Positions 1 to 10,544 of a stretch of DNA of 64,000 bases are shown here, in pieces (within the stretch, counting starts at the first letter, position 1; the number at the start of each line of letters is the position of its first letter). The stretch is from contig NZ_JOFQ01000005.1 of the NCBI RefSeq assembly GCF_000718305.1, positions 308,201 through 372,200 of the forward strand. Direction: 5' to 3'. The DNA is from Streptomyces niger (GTDB lineage: Bacteria; Actinomycetota; Actinomycetes; Streptomycetales; Streptomycetaceae). The position numbers were made by a program, and so were the translations under genes. The notes under the pieces are model-generated. The model searched no databases, was not told the origin of the DNA, and was given only the letters and a program-made list of their open reading frames with translations.

Positions 1-73
1 CATCTCCCCAAACCGGGGGGCGGCTGCCGTTATTCCCCGCCCGGAAGCGGGCCGGGGGCGGCGCCGCCCCGTC

Positions 74-1198
74 TCACCGTACGTAGTCGGACGTGCCGCC
101 CTTGTCGCCGGCCGAGTCCTTCAGGGCCGACTTCGGGATGGCCCGGTCCTCCCGCAGCGCCTTCCAGACCTGCTTGTTCTGGGCTTCCAGCGGCAGCACC
201 CGGTTGGGGTTGTTCGGGTCGTACGTCACCGGCAGCGTGGCCATGTTGATGTGGTTCGAGCCGATGCCGCCGAGGTCCTTGGCCAGGCCGACCAGCGCAT
301 TGACCGAGTTCAGCTGGGTGTCGGTGGTGATCGCCTTGGTGGCGGTGTCCCCGATGTCGTACAGCTTCGTGGGCTGGGACAGCACCCCGACGTCCTTGAC
401 CTGGTCCATCAGCGCCTTGATGAAGGTCTGCTGCAGCTGGATGCGGCCCAGGTCACTGCCGTCGCCGCCGGGCACGCCGTGCCGGGTGCGGACCAGGCCG
501 AGGGCCTGCTCGCCGCCCAGGGTGTGGGTGCCGGGGTCCAGGTCGAGGTGGCTGTCCGGGTCGTGGATCGCCTTCTTCGTCGTGATGTCGACGCCGCCGA
601 GGGCGTCGATCAGCTTCTTGAAGCCGCTGAAGTCGACCTCGACGAAATGGTCCATACGGATGCCACTCATGGACTCCACCGTCTTGACGGCACAGGCCGG
701 GCCGCCGACCTCGTACGCGGTGTTGAACATGACGTGCTGCGCGCCCGGGGCCTGCTTGCCGCCCTTGGTGCACGAGGGCCGCGAGATCAGCGTGTCCCGG
801 GGGATGGAGACCACGCTGGCCTTCTTGTGGCCCTTGTAGACGTGCACCACCATCGCCGTGTCGGAGCGGGCCCCGCCCTCGTCGGCGCCGTACTTGGCGT
901 TGTCCCCGGCCCGGGAGTCCGAGCCGAGCACCAGGATGTCCATCGACCCGTTGTCGACGTCGTCCGGGCGGTCGCCGCCCAGTGCCGCGTCGATGTCGAC
1001 GCCCTTGAGGTTGCCGTCGAGCTGGTAGTAGACGAAGCCGAGCCCCGCGCCGCCCAGCAGCACGCAGCTCACCAGCGCGCAGAGTGTGATCGTCAGCGCC
1101 CTGCGGCGCCTCGTGGGTCCCTTGCGCCGGCGGCCGGTGGCGCGTATGCCGCGGGAACGGCTCTCGGCCGTCCGCGCGGCCCTGCTGCTGTCCGCCAT
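74..1198 (-). CDS. LytR-CpsA-Psr (LCP) family cell-wall polymer ligase
   Basis: LCP proteins transfer undecaprenyl-linked glycopolymers (teichoic-acid-like polymers) to peptidoglycan on the outer face of the membrane. The 374-residue product has an Arg/Lys-rich cytoplasmic tail (about 1-34), one transmembrane segment (about 35-58) and an extracellular LCP core from about residue 85. The core shows the family motifs LVLGSDSR, GARSDTAMVV and SIPRDTL, whose Asp and Arg residues bind Mg2+ and the polyprenyl pyrophosphate. It lies on the same strand as rho but 395 bp downstream and beyond the rho hairpin, so it probably has its own promoter. Which polymer it transfers cannot be told from the sequence. 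Confidence 0.93.
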   Translation of the reverse strand: MADSSRAARTAESRSRGIRATGRRRKGPTRRRRALTITLCALVSCVLLGGAGLGFVYYQLDGNLKGVDIDAALGGDRPDDVDNGSMDILVLGSDSRAGDNAKYGADEGGARSDTAMVVHVYKGHKKASVVSIPRDTLISRPSCTKGGKQAPGAQHVMFNTAYEVGGPACAVKTVESMSGIRMDHFVEVDFSGFKKLIDALGGVDITTKKAIHDPDSHLDLDPGTHTLGGEQALGLVRTRHGVPGGDGSDLGRIQLQQTFIKALMDQVKDVGVLSQPTKLYDIGDTATKAITTDTQLNSVNALVGLAKDLGGIGSNHINMATLPVTYDPNNPNRVLPLEAQNKQVWKALREDRAIPKSALKDSAGDKGGTSDYVR

Positions 1199-1593
1199 CT
1201 CTCCTCAGTCCTTGCTGCTCGGCTGGCCTCTCCGTACCCGGCTGTCACGTCCTCTCACCGGTGGTGGTTCGCACCTAGTCAGACGGGAGGCATTCGGGAA
1301 GGGTTGCACAGACGGCCGGGCCGGCCGGGCGGCTCCGGACGGGCGTGCCGGGCCCGGGGCACAACTGTTCGCCCCTCGCTCACCAGGGCTTTTGTCCGGT
1401 CTGTCGGAGGCGGTACGGGACGTTTGCGGACGTTGGGGCTGTGCGGAAGGTCTCAGCGCGCGGCCCTCGTGCGGCCACGGAACGCGGCATGCGTCACAGC
1501 ATTTTCACGGCGCGGACGCGGCGCCGAGGCACGACGAAGCCCTCCCCGTCACCGGTGGGACGGGGAGGGCTTCGTTCGACGGTGCCGGGGGCG
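1199..1593. other. Intergenic region between rho and the LCP gene
   Basis: This 395-bp stretch holds the strong hairpin after rho (annotated separately) and presumably the promoter of the downstream LCP gene. I see no small gene or RNA gene in it. Confidence 0.6.
1534..1575 (-). terminator. Hairpin terminator after rho
   Basis: Perfect 17-bp inverted repeat (1534-1550 and 1559-1575) with an 8-nt loop, starting 19 bases after the rho stop codon. There is no clear U-tract, as is usual for Streptomyces terminators. It should end the rho transcript and separate it from the LCP gene. Confidence 0.8.
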
Positions 1594-3687
1594 TCAGTCG
1601 TTGCCGTTGCCCGGGGTCGGCGTCGTCTTCTGGATCTGCAGCAGGAACTCCGCGTTGGACTTCGTCTGCTTCATCTTGTCCAGCAGCAGCTCGATGGCCT
1701 GCTGCTGGTCCAGGGCGTGCAGCACCCGGCGCAGCTTCCACACGATCGAGAGCTCGTCGCTGGACATCAGGATCTCTTCCTTACGCGTACCGGACGCGTC
1801 CACGTCCACCGCGGGGAAGATGCGCTTGTCCGCGAGCTTCCGGTCGAGCTTGAGCTCCATGTTGCCGGTGCCCTTGAACTCCTCGAAGATCACCTCGTCC
1901 ATCCGCGAGCCGGTCTCGACCAGCGCGGTGGCCAGGATGGTCAGCGAGCCGCCGTCCTCGATGTTGCGCGCCGCGCCGAAGAAGCGCTTCGGCGGGTACA
2001 GCGCGGTCGAGTCGACACCACCGGACAGGATGCGGCCGGAGGCGGGCGCCGCGAGGTTGTACGCGCGGCCCAGACGGGTGATCGAGTCCAGCAGGACGAC
2101 GACGTCGTGGCCCAGCTCCACCAGGCGCTTCGCGCGCTCGATGGCGAGCTCGGCGACGGTGGTGTGGTCCTCGGCCGGGCGGTCGAAGGTCGAGGAGATG
2201 ACCTCGCCCTTGACCGACCGCTGCATGTCGGTGACCTCTTCCGGACGCTCGTCGACGAGGACGACCATCAGGTGGCACTCGGGGTTGTTGCGGGTGATCG
2301 CGTTGGCGACCGCCTGCATGATCATGGTCTTACCGGTCTTCGGCGGGGCCACGATCAGACCGCGCTGGCCCTTACCGATGGGCGACACGAGGTCGATGAT
2401 GCGGGTGGTCAGCTGACCGGCCTCGCCCTCAAGGCGCAGCCGCTCCTGCGGGTACAGGGGGGTCAGCTTGCCGAACTCCGGGCGGCCGCGGCCCTGTTCG
2501 GGGGCGACGGAGTTGACGGAGTCCAGCCGCACCAGCGCGTTGAACTTCTCGCGGCGCTCGCCCTCGCGGGGCTGGCGGACCGCACCGGTGACGTGGTCAC
2601 CCTTGCGGAGGCCGTTCTTGCGTACCTGCGCGAGCGAGACGTACACGTCGTTCGGGCCGGGCAGGTAGCCGGAGGTCCGGATGAACGCGTAGTTGTCGAG
2701 GATGTCCAGGATGCCCGCGACGGGGATCAGGACGTCGTCCTCGGCGACCTGCGGCTCGGCGCCGAAGTCGTCACGGCCGCGCCGGCCACGGCGGTCGCGG
2801 TACCGGCCCCGGCGACCGCGGCGGCCGCCCTGGCCGTCGTCGTCGAAGTCGTCCTGGCGGTTGCCACCGCCGCCGCCCTGCTGCTGACGGTTGCCACCGC
2901 CCTGCTGGCCGCCGCCGTCGTTGCCGTCGTTGTTCTTGCGGCGGTCACGGTCGCGGTCGCGGCCGCCGCGGCGGTCGCCCTTCTGGCCGCGGTCCTGACG
3001 GTCGCCGCGGTCCTGGCGGTCACCCCGCTCCTGACGGCCCTCGCCGCCCTTGCGGCCCTCGCCGTCCTGGCCGGAGCCGTCCTTGACCTCGGTCTTCGGC
3101 TCGGCCTTGGCCTCGCCGCGAGATCCGTCCTTGGCCTCACCGGCGGCGGACTCGGGGCTGCCGGCCGCTGCAGTGGCGCGGCGCCGGCGGCGCTCGCCGG
3201 CCGGCTGCTCGTCGCCGGCGCCCTGGCCGGGAATCTCGATCTGCTGCTGGCCGCCGGCGGTGTCCGCGGCCTGCCCCACCTTATCGGCCTTGTCGGCCTT
3301 CTCGGCCTTGGCGGGCTTCTCGGCGGTCTTCTCCGCCGCCTCGCCGGTACGGGCCTTGGAGGTGGCCCGGCGCTTCGGCTTGGTCTCGGCGGGGGCCTCG
3401 GCAGGCGCGTCGGCGGTCTTGGCCGCGCCGGCCCCGCCGGCGGCCTGCTTCTCCTTGATGACCTCGATGAGCTGGCTCTTACGCATCCGCGCGGTGCCCT
3501 TGATTCCGAGGCCGGAGGCTACCTGCTGCAGCTCGGCCAGGACCATGCCCTCGAGGCCGGTGCCGGAACGGCGTCGCCGCGAGGCACCAGAGGCGGCCCC
3601 GGTGGCAGGCGCGGCGGGAGCGTCCGTGGCGGGCGCTGCGGCATCGCCATCGGTGCGTACGCCCATCAGATCGGTGGTGTCGCTCAC
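1594..3687 (-). CDS. rho: Transcription termination factor Rho
   Basis: Rho is a hexameric RNA-dependent ATPase/helicase that ends transcription at Rho-dependent sites. From the GTG at 3687 (N-terminus MSDTTDLMG, with a purine-rich site just upstream) the product is 697 residues, against about 420 in E. coli. A Rho_N helical domain (about 45-82) is followed by a long low-complexity Arg/Asp/Gly/Gln-rich insertion (about 95-310). Then come the cold-shock RNA-binding domain (from about 317) and the RecA-like ATPase core with P-loop PPKTGKT (Lys about 453). Such insertions are typical of actinobacterial Rho and add RNA affinity. An upstream ATG at 3771 would add 28 residues but has no better support. 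Confidence 0.97.
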   Translation of the reverse strand: MSDTTDLMGVRTDGDAAAPATDAPAAPATGAASGASRRRRSGTGLEGMVLAELQQVASGLGIKGTARMRKSQLIEVIKEKQAAGGAGAAKTADAPAEAPAETKPKRRATSKARTGEAAEKTAEKPAKAEKADKADKVGQAADTAGGQQQIEIPGQGAGDEQPAGERRRRRATAAAGSPESAAGEAKDGSRGEAKAEPKTEVKDGSGQDGEGRKGGEGRQERGDRQDRGDRQDRGQKGDRRGGRDRDRDRRKNNDGNDGGGQQGGGNRQQQGGGGGNRQDDFDDDGQGGRRGRRGRYRDRRGRRGRDDFGAEPQVAEDDVLIPVAGILDILDNYAFIRTSGYLPGPNDVYVSLAQVRKNGLRKGDHVTGAVRQPREGERREKFNALVRLDSVNSVAPEQGRGRPEFGKLTPLYPQERLRLEGEAGQLTTRIIDLVSPIGKGQRGLIVAPPKTGKTMIMQAVANAITRNNPECHLMVVLVDERPEEVTDMQRSVKGEVISSTFDRPAEDHTTVAELAIERAKRLVELGHDVVVLLDSITRLGRAYNLAAPASGRILSGGVDSTALYPPKRFFGAARNIEDGGSLTILATALVETGSRMDEVIFEEFKGTGNMELKLDRKLADKRIFPAVDVDASGTRKEEILMSSDELSIVWKLRRVLHALDQQQAIELLLDKMKQTKSNAEFLLQIQKTTPTPGNGND

Positions 3688-4069
3688 GAAGGGTCCTTCC
3701 CTGGAGCGGGCGTCGGCCTGTCTGGCTCGGCGACCGGTTGTGCTGTCCGACCGCGGTCCCTCGACATTCACGGGCCGGGCCGGGGCGGTGGTCCCGCCGG
3801 ATTCGGCGGAGAGATCAGTTCATGGTTCCGGCGCGAAAGATGCTGCGCATTCATGCAGGTCACGCTTCATGCACATCACGCCGATTTCCGGAGCATGCTC
3901 GCTTCTGCTTTAGGCAGTCGCTCCAAGCAGGTTGGGAGGCTCCCGGAAGAAAGGTGGTCCCGACTGGGGACACGAAGCACCTCGCCGCTGCGGCGTCGGG
4001 TACTCACTTGAGGTTAACACTACCGGATCCAACAAACATTCCCCCTCTCTCAGACCGGCAATCCGTCGG
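3688..4069. other. Leader/promoter region upstream of rho
   Basis: This 382-bp spacer lies between thrB and rho, both on the minus strand. It includes an AT-richer island at about 4010-4045 that could be a rho promoter, which would give a long 5' leader. A long leader would fit known Rho autoregulation, but no specific element could be identified. No gene is seen. Confidence 0.4.
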
Positions 4070-4987
4070 TCACCCGGCGAGCGGCAGCACGCTCGTTCCC
4101 GCTGCGTCGAGGGACAGCCGATTGGCCGCCCACCCCTCGCCCGCCAGGCACGCGACCTTGTCGGCCGCTCCCTCCTCGACCAGCGCGAGCACCGTCGGGC
4201 CCGCGCCGGATACGACCGCGGGGACGCCGTCCGCGCGCAGTCGGTTCACCAGGGCGATGCTCTCCGGCATGGCCGGCGCGCGGTACTCCTGGTGAAGTCG
4301 GTCCTCGGTCGCGGCGAGCAGCAGCTCGGGGCGCCTGGTCAGGGCCTCGACGAGCAGTGCGGCGCGACCGGCGTTCGCCGCGGCGTCACCGTGCGGGACG
4401 GTGCGCGGCAGCAGGCCCCGGGCGGTCTCGGTGAGCACCGGCTTGCCCGGTACGAAAACCACCGGAACGACGGAATCGGCGGGGTCCATCCTGATGGCGC
4501 GGGCTGCGCCGGCGTCCATCCAGGACAGGGTGAAACCGCCCAGCAGACAGGCGGCGACGTTGTCGGGGTGACCCTCGATCTCGGTGGCCAGTTCCAGCAG
4601 TCCGGCGTCGTCGAGCTTCTGCTCGCCGCCTATCGTCACGGCGCGGGCCGCGACGATGCCGGCGCAGATGGCGGCGGAGGAGGAGCCGAGGCCCCGGCCG
4701 TGCGGGATGCGGTTGGCGCAGACGACCTCCAGGCCGCGCGGCTGCCCGCCCAGCAGGTCGAAGGCGGTGCGCAGGGACCGTACGAGCAGGTGGCTCTCGT
4801 CGCGCGGCAGGGTGTCGGCACCCTCACCCGCGATGTCCACGTGCAGTCCGGAGTCGGCGACGCGTACTACGACGTCGTCGTACAGACCCAGGGACAGGCC
4901 GAGGGCGTCGAAGCCGGGACCGAGATTGGCGCTGGTGGCGGGGGTGCGCACCCGGACGGCGGCGGCGCGGAACGCTGGACCGGCCAT
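4070..4987 (-). CDS. thrB: Homoserine kinase
   Basis: Phosphorylates L-homoserine to O-phosphohomoserine in threonine biosynthesis (cytoplasmic, ATP-dependent). It is a GHMP-family kinase: the N-terminus has the substrate-binding motif TSANLGPGFDALG and the ATP loop PHGRGLGSSSAA. The ATG at 4987 is chosen because AAGGAGAG lies about 10 bases upstream and the resulting 305 residues match the family length; a frame continues upstream to 5101 without support. It is the last gene of the lysA-hom-thrC-thrB group, but unlike the others it is separated from thrC by 355 bp, so it may be transcribed on its own. Confidence 0.96.
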   Translation of the reverse strand: MAGPAFRAAAVRVRTPATSANLGPGFDALGLSLGLYDDVVVRVADSGLHVDIAGEGADTLPRDESHLLVRSLRTAFDLLGGQPRGLEVVCANRIPHGRGLGSSSAAICAGIVAARAVTIGGEQKLDDAGLLELATEIEGHPDNVAACLLGGFTLSWMDAGAARAIRMDPADSVVPVVFVPGKPVLTETARGLLPRTVPHGDAAANAGRAALLVEALTRRPELLLAATEDRLHQEYRAPAMPESIALVNRLRADGVPAVVSGAGPTVLALVEEGAADKVACLAGEGWAANRLSLDAAGTSVLPLAG

Positions 4988-5342
4988 CGCTCGATGACTC
5001 TCCTTGATGTGAAACTGCGGTACTGCCCCGAAGCGCCGCGGTACCGAGGCACCTGATCGACTCATGGGGTCCGTTCTGACCTGCCCTGCACACCACTGCA
5101 CTATGCCGCGGGGAGGGGAGTTGACTGCCAGCCTATCGAAGGAAGGTTCAGTGGCGACATAGGGCGCACAGGAGGCGCACGATGCGTGTCGCGCGCCCTC
5201 TCATGCCACACCACTCACTTTGCAGCCTTTGCAGGATTTGCCCTGTGTGGCCTCGCGGGGCCGGTGCGACACGCGCGCCGACCCCGCCGGAACCGTTCCG
5301 ACCGGCTGTTTCCGGTCGAATTTTTGTCTTACGGCAGATGCC
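4988..5342. other. Gap between thrC and thrB
   Basis: A 355-bp spacer that breaks the otherwise tight threonine operon. It contains a perfect 7-bp-stem hairpin near the thrC end (annotated separately) and presumably the thrB promoter. No gene is recognisable. Confidence 0.5.
5299..5325 (+). terminator. Hairpin with U-tract next to the thrC stop
   Basis: CGACCGG (5299-5305), a 6-nt loop, CCGGTCG (5312-5318), then AATTTTT. The U-tract follows the stem on the plus strand, so as an intrinsic terminator it points toward thrC. On the minus strand it forms a stem 25 bases after the thrC stop and could still reduce read-through into thrB. Confidence 0.6.
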
Positions 5343-6425
5343 TTACGCCAGGCCCAGCCGCTCGGCCGCGGCGTCCGCGTCGACCGGGACCGTCACCGGC
5401 TGCGGCGCGCCGGCCACCGCCCAGTCCGGGTCCTTCAGGCCGTTGCCGGTCACGGTGCAGACGATCTTCTGGCCCGGGTCGACCCGGCCCTCCTCGGCGG
5501 CCTTCAGCAGACCGGCCACCGAAGCGGCCGAGGCCGGCTCCACGAAGACCCCCTCCTGCGACGCCAACAGGCGGTACGCAGCGAGGATCTGACGGTCGGT
5601 CACCTCGTCGATGGCGCCGCCCGACTCGTCCCGCGCGGCCTCCGCGAAGGACCAGGAGGCCGGGTTGCCGATGCGGATCGCGGTGGCGATCGTGCTCGGG
5701 TCCTTGACCACCTCGCCGCGCACGATCGGCGCGCTGCCGGACGCCTGGAAGCCCCACATGCGCGGCGTACGGGAGGCGAGCTTGTCGGCCGCGTACTCCT
5801 TGTAGCCCTTCCAGTACGCGGTGATGTTGCCGGCGTTGCCGACCGGCAGGACGTGGATGTCGGGCGCGTCGCCGAGCATGTCCACGATCTCGAAGGCCGC
5901 GGTCTTCTGACCCTCGATGCGCACCGGGTTGACGGAGTTCACAAGTGCGACCGGGTACTTCTCCGACAGGCCGCGGGCCAGCGTCAGACAGTCGTCGAAA
6001 TTCCCGTCGACCTGGAGGATCTTCGCCCCGTGCACCAGGGCCTGACCCATCTTGCCCAGCGCGATCTTGCCCTGCGGGACGAGCACGGCGCTGACCATAC
6101 GGGCCCGCACGGCGTACGCCGCGGCGGAGGCCGAAGTGTTGCCCGTGGAGGCGCAGATGACGGCCTGCGCACCCTCCTCCTTGGCCCGGGTGATGGCCAT
6201 CGTCATGCCGCGGTCCTTGAAGGAACCGGTGGGGTTGGCACCCTCGACCTTGAGGTGCACCTCGCAGCCGGTGCGCTCGGAGAGCACCTGCGCCGGCACG
6301 AGAGGCGTACCGCCCTCGCGCAGGGTGACGACCTCGGTCGTGTCCTTGACCGGCAGGCGGTCGCGGTACTCCTCGATGATGCCGCGCCACTGGTGGGTGG
6401 TGCCGGCACTGGTAATGGCAGACAT
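5343..6425 (-). CDS. thrC: Threonine synthase
   Basis: PLP-dependent enzyme that converts O-phosphohomoserine to L-threonine. The 360-residue length fits the short bacterial class. The Schiff-base lysine is in the motif [10 protein letters not shown] (Lys70), and the PLP phosphate-binding loop is the later segment PVGNAGN. The start at 6425 lies 8 bases after the hom stop, so the two genes are clearly co-transcribed and probably translationally coupled. Its substrate is made by ThrB, encoded downstream after a gap. Confidence 0.97.
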   Translation of the reverse strand: MSAITSAGTTHQWRGIIEEYRDRLPVKDTTEVVTLREGGTPLVPAQVLSERTGCEVHLKVEGANPTGSFKDRGMTMAITRAKEEGAQAVICASTGNTSASAAAYAVRARMVSAVLVPQGKIALGKMGQALVHGAKILQVDGNFDDCLTLARGLSEKYPVALVNSVNPVRIEGQKTAAFEIVDMLGDAPDIHVLPVGNAGNITAYWKGYKEYAADKLASRTPRMWGFQASGSAPIVRGEVVKDPSTIATAIRIGNPASWSFAEAARDESGGAIDEVTDRQILAAYRLLASQEGVFVEPASAASVAGLLKAAEEGRVDPGQKIVCTVTGNGLKDPDWAVAGAPQPVTVPVDADAAAERLGLA

Positions 6426-6433
6426 GGGTTCCT

Positions 6434-7735
6434 TTACTCCCCTTCGACCCGCATGATGCTGGCGACGCCCCGGACGGTGTCCAGATTGCGCAGCGCCTCG
6501 ACGGTCGAGGACAGCGCGGCGTCGGCGGCGCGGTGGGTGACGACGACGAGCGATGCCTCGCCGTCTCCGTCTGGCCGGCCTTGCTGGCGCACCGTATCGA
6601 TCGATACGCCGTGCTCGGCGAAGACCATGGCGACCTGGGCCAGGACGCCGGGTTTGTCGGCCACATCAAGGCTGATGTGGTAGCGGGTGACGACCTCACC
6701 CATGGGGCCGACCGGCAGCTGCGTGTACGCCGACTCGCCGGGTCCGGTGGACTCGTTGAGCTTGTTGCGGCAGACCGCGACCAGGTCGCCGAGGACGGCC
6801 GAGGCGGTCGGCGAGCCGCCGGCGCCGGGGCCGTAGAACATCAGCTGGCCGGCCGCCTCGGACTCCACGAAGACGGCGTTGTAGGCCTCGCGCACGGACG
6901 CCAGCGGGTGGGTCAGCGGGATCATCGCGGGGTGGACCCGCGCGGTGACCGAGGCACCGTCCGCGGCCCGCTCGCAGATGGCCAGCAGCTTGACGGTGCA
7001 GCCCATGCGCTTGGCGGAGACGATGTCGGCCGCGGTCACCTCGGTGAGGCCCTCGCGGTGCACGTCGTCGATGGTCACCCGGGTGTGGAAGGCGATGCCC
7101 GCGAGGATCGCGGCCTTGGCGGCGGCGTCGAACCCCTCGACGTCCGCCGTCGGGTCGGCCTCGGCGTACCCCAGCGCGGTCGCCTCGTCCAGCGCCTCGC
7201 TGTACCCGGCACCACTGCTGTCCATCCGGTCCAGGATGAAGTTGGTCGTCCCGTTCACGATGCCGAGCACCCGGTTGACCTTGTCGCCGGCCAGCGACTC
7301 GCGCAACGGCCGGACCAGCGGGATCGCGCCGGCCACCGCGGCCTCGTAGTACAGGTCGGCGCCGTGCTCCTCGGCGGCCGCGTGCAGCGCCGCGCCGTCG
7401 GCGGCCACCAGCGCCTTGTTCGCGGAGACGACGCTCGCCCCCTGCTCGAAGGCGGTCATGATGAGCTTGCGCGCCGGCTCGATGCCGCCGATGACCTCGA
7501 TCACCACGTCGATGTCCCCGCGCTTGACCAGCGCGGTCGCATCCGTCGTGACCAGCTCGGCGGGCACGCCCTCGCGCACCCGGTCCGGACGGCGCACGGC
7601 GATGCCCGCGAGCTCCACCGGCGCGCCGATCCGGGCCGTGAGGTCGTCCGCGTGCGTCGTCATGATGCGCGCCACCTCTGAGCCGACCACACCACAGCCC
7701 AGGAGCGCCACCTTCAGCGGACGCGTACGCATCAT
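6434..7735 (-). CDS. hom: Homoserine dehydrogenase
   Basis: Reduces L-aspartate 4-semialdehyde to L-homoserine with NAD(P)H, the branch-point step toward threonine and methionine. The N-terminal Rossmann motif [13 protein letters not shown] is followed by the catalytic domain. A C-terminal ACT domain (from about residue 350, starting near [16 protein letters not shown]) normally mediates threonine feedback inhibition. The start is taken at 7735 ([13 protein letters not shown]), which gives 433 residues; an upstream ATG at 7774 would add 13 residues of unrelated sequence. It lies between lysA (120 bp upstream) and thrC (8 bp downstream). Confidence 0.97.
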   Translation of the reverse strand: MMRTRPLKVALLGCGVVGSEVARIMTTHADDLTARIGAPVELAGIAVRRPDRVREGVPAELVTTDATALVKRGDIDVVIEVIGGIEPARKLIMTAFEQGASVVSANKALVAADGAALHAAAEEHGADLYYEAAVAGAIPLVRPLRESLAGDKVNRVLGIVNGTTNFILDRMDSSGAGYSEALDEATALGYAEADPTADVEGFDAAAKAAILAGIAFHTRVTIDDVHREGLTEVTAADIVSAKRMGCTVKLLAICERAADGASVTARVHPAMIPLTHPLASVREAYNAVFVESEAAGQLMFYGPGAGGSPTASAVLGDLVAVCRNKLNESTGPGESAYTQLPVGPMGEVVTRYHISLDVADKPGVLAQVAMVFAEHGVSIDTVRQQGRPDGDGEASLVVVTHRAADAALSSTVEALRNLDTVRGVASIMRVEGE

Positions 7736-7855
7736 TCGACCTCTGCTCTTCCTCGTGATGGCCAGGACGGCCACGTGCTTGTTCGCAATGGACCAGTCTC
7801 ACTCACCGGACGGCGATTTCTTTACCTCGTCCAGATCCCGAGACATCTATTTCAC

Positions 7856-9247
7856 TTATCCGACATCGAGCCGCAGGAGATCTTCCTCCGTCTCGCGCCG
7901 GACGATCACCCGGGCCTCGCCCTTGCTCACCGCCACGACCGGCGGCCGCAGCGCGTGGTTGTAGTTGCTGGCCATCGACCGGCAGTACGCACCGGTCGCC
8001 GGTACGGCCAGCAGGTCGCCCGGCGCGAGGTCCGACGGCAGGAACGCGTCCCGCACGACGATGTCACCGCTCTCGCAGTGCTTGCCGACCACCCGCGAGA
8101 GCATCGGCGCGGCGTCCGAAGCCCGCGAGACCAGCGCCACGCTGTACTCCGCGTCGTACAGCGCCGTACGGATATTGTCCGACATCCCGCCGTCGACGCT
8201 GACATACGTCCGCAGGCCCGCCAGCTCCTTGACCGTGCCCACCTCGTACAGGGTGAACGCGGTCGGACCCACGATGGCGCGGCCCGGCTCGACCGAGAGC
8301 CGCGGCACGGCCAGCCCCGCGGCCTCGCACTCGTGCCGCACGATCTCCCCCAGCGCCTTCGCGATCTCGTGCGGCTCCCGCGGATCGTCGTCCGGGGTGT
8401 ACGCGATACCGAGGCCGCCGCCCAGATCGATCTCCGGCAGCTCGACCCCGTGCTCCTCGCGCACATCGGCCAGCAGCTGCACGACACGCCGCGCGGAGAC
8501 TTCGAATCCCGCCATGTCGAAGATCTGCGACCCGATGTGGGAGTGGATCCCCGTGAGCTCCAGCCCGTCCAGCTTCAGCACCCGGCGCACGGCCTCGGCG
8601 GCCTGCCCGTCGGCGAGCGCGATGCCGAACTTCTGGTCCTCGTGCGCGGTGGCGATGAACTCGTGCGTGTGCGCCTCGACGCCCACGGTCACCCGGATCT
8701 GCACCGCCTGCCGCTTCCCCAGCTGGTCGGCGATGTGTGCAACCCGCGCGATCTCCTGGAACGAGTCGAGCACGATCCTGCCGACCCCGGCCTCGACCGC
8801 CCTGCGGATCTCCTCGTCACTCTTGTTGTTCCCGTGCAGCGCGATCCGCTCCGCCGGCATCCCGGCCGCCAGCGCGGTGGCCAGCTCGCCCCCGGAACAG
8901 ACGTCGAGATTCAGCCCCTCCTCGTGCAGCCACCGCACGATGGCCCGCGAGAGGAACGCCTTCCCCGCGTAGAAGACGTCCGCGCCCTCGCCGAAAGCTT
9001 CCTTCCAGGCCCGGCACCGCTCCCGGAAGTCGTCCTCGTCCAGGAAGTAGGCAGGCGTACCGAACTGCTCCTTCAGGTCGGCGACGGAGAGGCCGCCGAC
9101 GGTGACGACACCGTCGGCGTCCCGCCGCACGGTGCGGGCCCAGACCCGCGGGTCCAGGCCGTTCAGATCGGCGGGCGGAGCGGTGTAGTGGCCCTCGGGC
9201 AGTACGTCGGCGTGGCGGGGCCCTGCGGGGTGCGCGGAACGGCTCAT
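7856..9247 (-). CDS. lysA: Diaminopimelate decarboxylase
   Basis: Final step of lysine synthesis: decarboxylates meso-diaminopimelate to L-lysine. It is a fold-III PLP enzyme of 463 residues with the PLP lysine in FYAGKAF (Lys96), the phosphate-binding glycine loop DLGGGLGI, and the family motif EPGRAIV. The C-terminal active-site segment [12 protein letters not shown] is also present. Its start is 25 bp after nrtL, and hom follows 120 bp downstream, so lysine and threonine synthesis are probably co-transcribed. This is the actinobacterial argS-lysA arrangement, with argS replaced by the argS-like nrtL. Confidence 0.97.
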   Translation of the reverse strand: MSRSAHPAGPRHADVLPEGHYTAPPADLNGLDPRVWARTVRRDADGVVTVGGLSVADLKEQFGTPAYFLDEDDFRERCRAWKEAFGEGADVFYAGKAFLSRAIVRWLHEEGLNLDVCSGGELATALAAGMPAERIALHGNNKSDEEIRRAVEAGVGRIVLDSFQEIARVAHIADQLGKRQAVQIRVTVGVEAHTHEFIATAHEDQKFGIALADGQAAEAVRRVLKLDGLELTGIHSHIGSQIFDMAGFEVSARRVVQLLADVREEHGVELPEIDLGGGLGIAYTPDDDPREPHEIAKALGEIVRHECEAAGLAVPRLSVEPGRAIVGPTAFTLYEVGTVKELAGLRTYVSVDGGMSDNIRTALYDAEYSVALVSRASDAAPMLSRVVGKHCESGDIVVRDAFLPSDLAPGDLLAVPATGAYCRSMASNYNHALRPPVVAVSKGEARVIVRRETEEDLLRLDVG

Positions 9248-9272
9248 GACGGTGGGAGATCCCCTCGGAGTT

Positions 9273-10367
9273 TCAGAGGTGTTCGGGTGCGGAGACGCCC
9301 AGCAGGGTCAGACCGTTCGCAAGCACCGTACCGGCGGCCTGGGCGACGGCCAGCCGGGCGCGGTGAACGGTCATGGGTTTCTGCTCTCCAACAGGAAGCG
9401 GCGGACAGGTGACGAGGAAGCGGAGCACGGCGTCGGCGGTCACTTCCAGATGCCGAGCCAGCCGGTCGGGCGCCCGCAGCCGCGCGGCGGCTTCGAGCAC
9501 CGCGGGATAGGCGGCCAGTGCGGCATGCAGGGGGGTGTACGGGACGGTGGCTCCGTCGTCGACGGAGCCCGCGGTGGCGCCGGCCTTGTTGCGGGCGACG
9601 GCCGCTTGCTCCGCAGCGGCTTCATCGGCGCCTGCGGGGAGTACGCCCAGGTCGTGGGCGTTACGCAACGCTGCGCAGGTACGAGCGTACGCGTACTGCA
9701 CCAGGAACCGCGGATTGCCCTCCCGCTGCACCGGCCGCTCCGGCACCCGTACATGATCATGCGCGGCGGGGTACAGCAACACCCACCGCATCTCGTCGCT
9801 CCCGAGCCGCGCGACCAGCTCCTCGGCGGTGGCGTAGCCCCCGTCGTTCTCCCTCACCGGGACGGGCCGCACGTCCTCGCCCCCGGTCCGGGTCCCCTCC
9901 CCCACCGCCTCCATGATCGCGCGCAACGCCTCGGCGACCACTGCGGCCCGGGGGTGCGGGGCGGGACGGAGGTGAACGGGGGAACCGGGCCCTGAGGCGG
10001 CCCCCGCCACCCTCCCCATCCGCCCGTACGCCGACCCGGCCGCCAACACTTCCCGCACGAGCGCGGCGGAAGCATCGCCACCCAACGTGATGTTCAAAAA
10101 CCCAGGTCCGGCGATGTCCACCGCCGCGATCCCCGGCACACCGGCCAGCCGCTTGGCGACGACCCCCGCGACCTCCCGCGGCGGCGCCCCCGCGGCCTTC
10201 GCCAGCCGCAGAGCGACATTCGTGGCGTAGTCCCCGCACCCCTCATGCGGCGGCGGGGCGACATCCACCCGCTCGGGCAGGGCGCTCTCCGCCAGAACGA
10301 GCTCCCGCGCCTCGACAGCACCGCGCACGGAGCGCAGGACGGTGCGGGAGAGCTCAGCGGGAGTCAC
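9273..10367 (-). CDS. nrtL: ArgS-related anticodon-binding protein (NrtL-like)
   Basis: Resembles the ends of arginyl-tRNA synthetase joined without the catalytic core. Residues 1-110 resemble the ArgRS N-terminal domain. The C-terminal half resembles the DALR anticodon-binding domain, with [12 protein letters not shown] and the closing [11 protein letters not shown] typical of ArgRS. I find no HIGH or KMSKS signature, and 364 residues is far short of about 550-590 for ArgRS, so it should not charge tRNA. The GTG at 10367 (VTPAEL) is chosen because the upstream part of the frame looks non-coding. It heads the lysA-hom-thrC group and lies about 0.9 kb from tRNA-Arg. Its function is unknown. 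Confidence 0.88.
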   Translation of the reverse strand: MTPAELSRTVLRSVRGAVEARELVLAESALPERVDVAPPPHEGCGDYATNVALRLAKAAGAPPREVAGVVAKRLAGVPGIAAVDIAGPGFLNITLGGDASAALVREVLAAGSAYGRMGRVAGAASGPGSPVHLRPAPHPRAAVVAEALRAIMEAVGEGTRTGGEDVRPVPVRENDGGYATAEELVARLGSDEMRWVLLYPAAHDHVRVPERPVQREGNPRFLVQYAYARTCAALRNAHDLGVLPAGADEAAAEQAAVARNKAGATAGSVDDGATVPYTPLHAALAAYPAVLEAAARLRAPDRLARHLEVTADAVLRFLVTCPPLPVGEQKPMTVHRARLAVAQAAGTVLANGLTLLGVSAPEHL

Positions 10368-10544
10368 AAGGACAAGCGTATGGGAGAAGGGGGGTGGGTA
10401 TGCGAACGGGTTTCGCCCCTCGGACACGCCCTGCCCGAACACCAGGCCCTGCAGAGCCCCGCGGCCACCACCACGGAACCGCCCGCGCCCTCATCCTCAT
10501 CCCCTACGTCCACGTCCTACGCGCCGCCCGCCGGGCCGGCCATG

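Noticed and set aside
251..4011. Long plus-strand open frames opposite the LCP and rho genes
   Set aside because: They are the high-GC mirror of the real genes: Ala/Val/Leu/Gly-rich, with no motifs, while rho and LCP motifs are clear on the minus strand.
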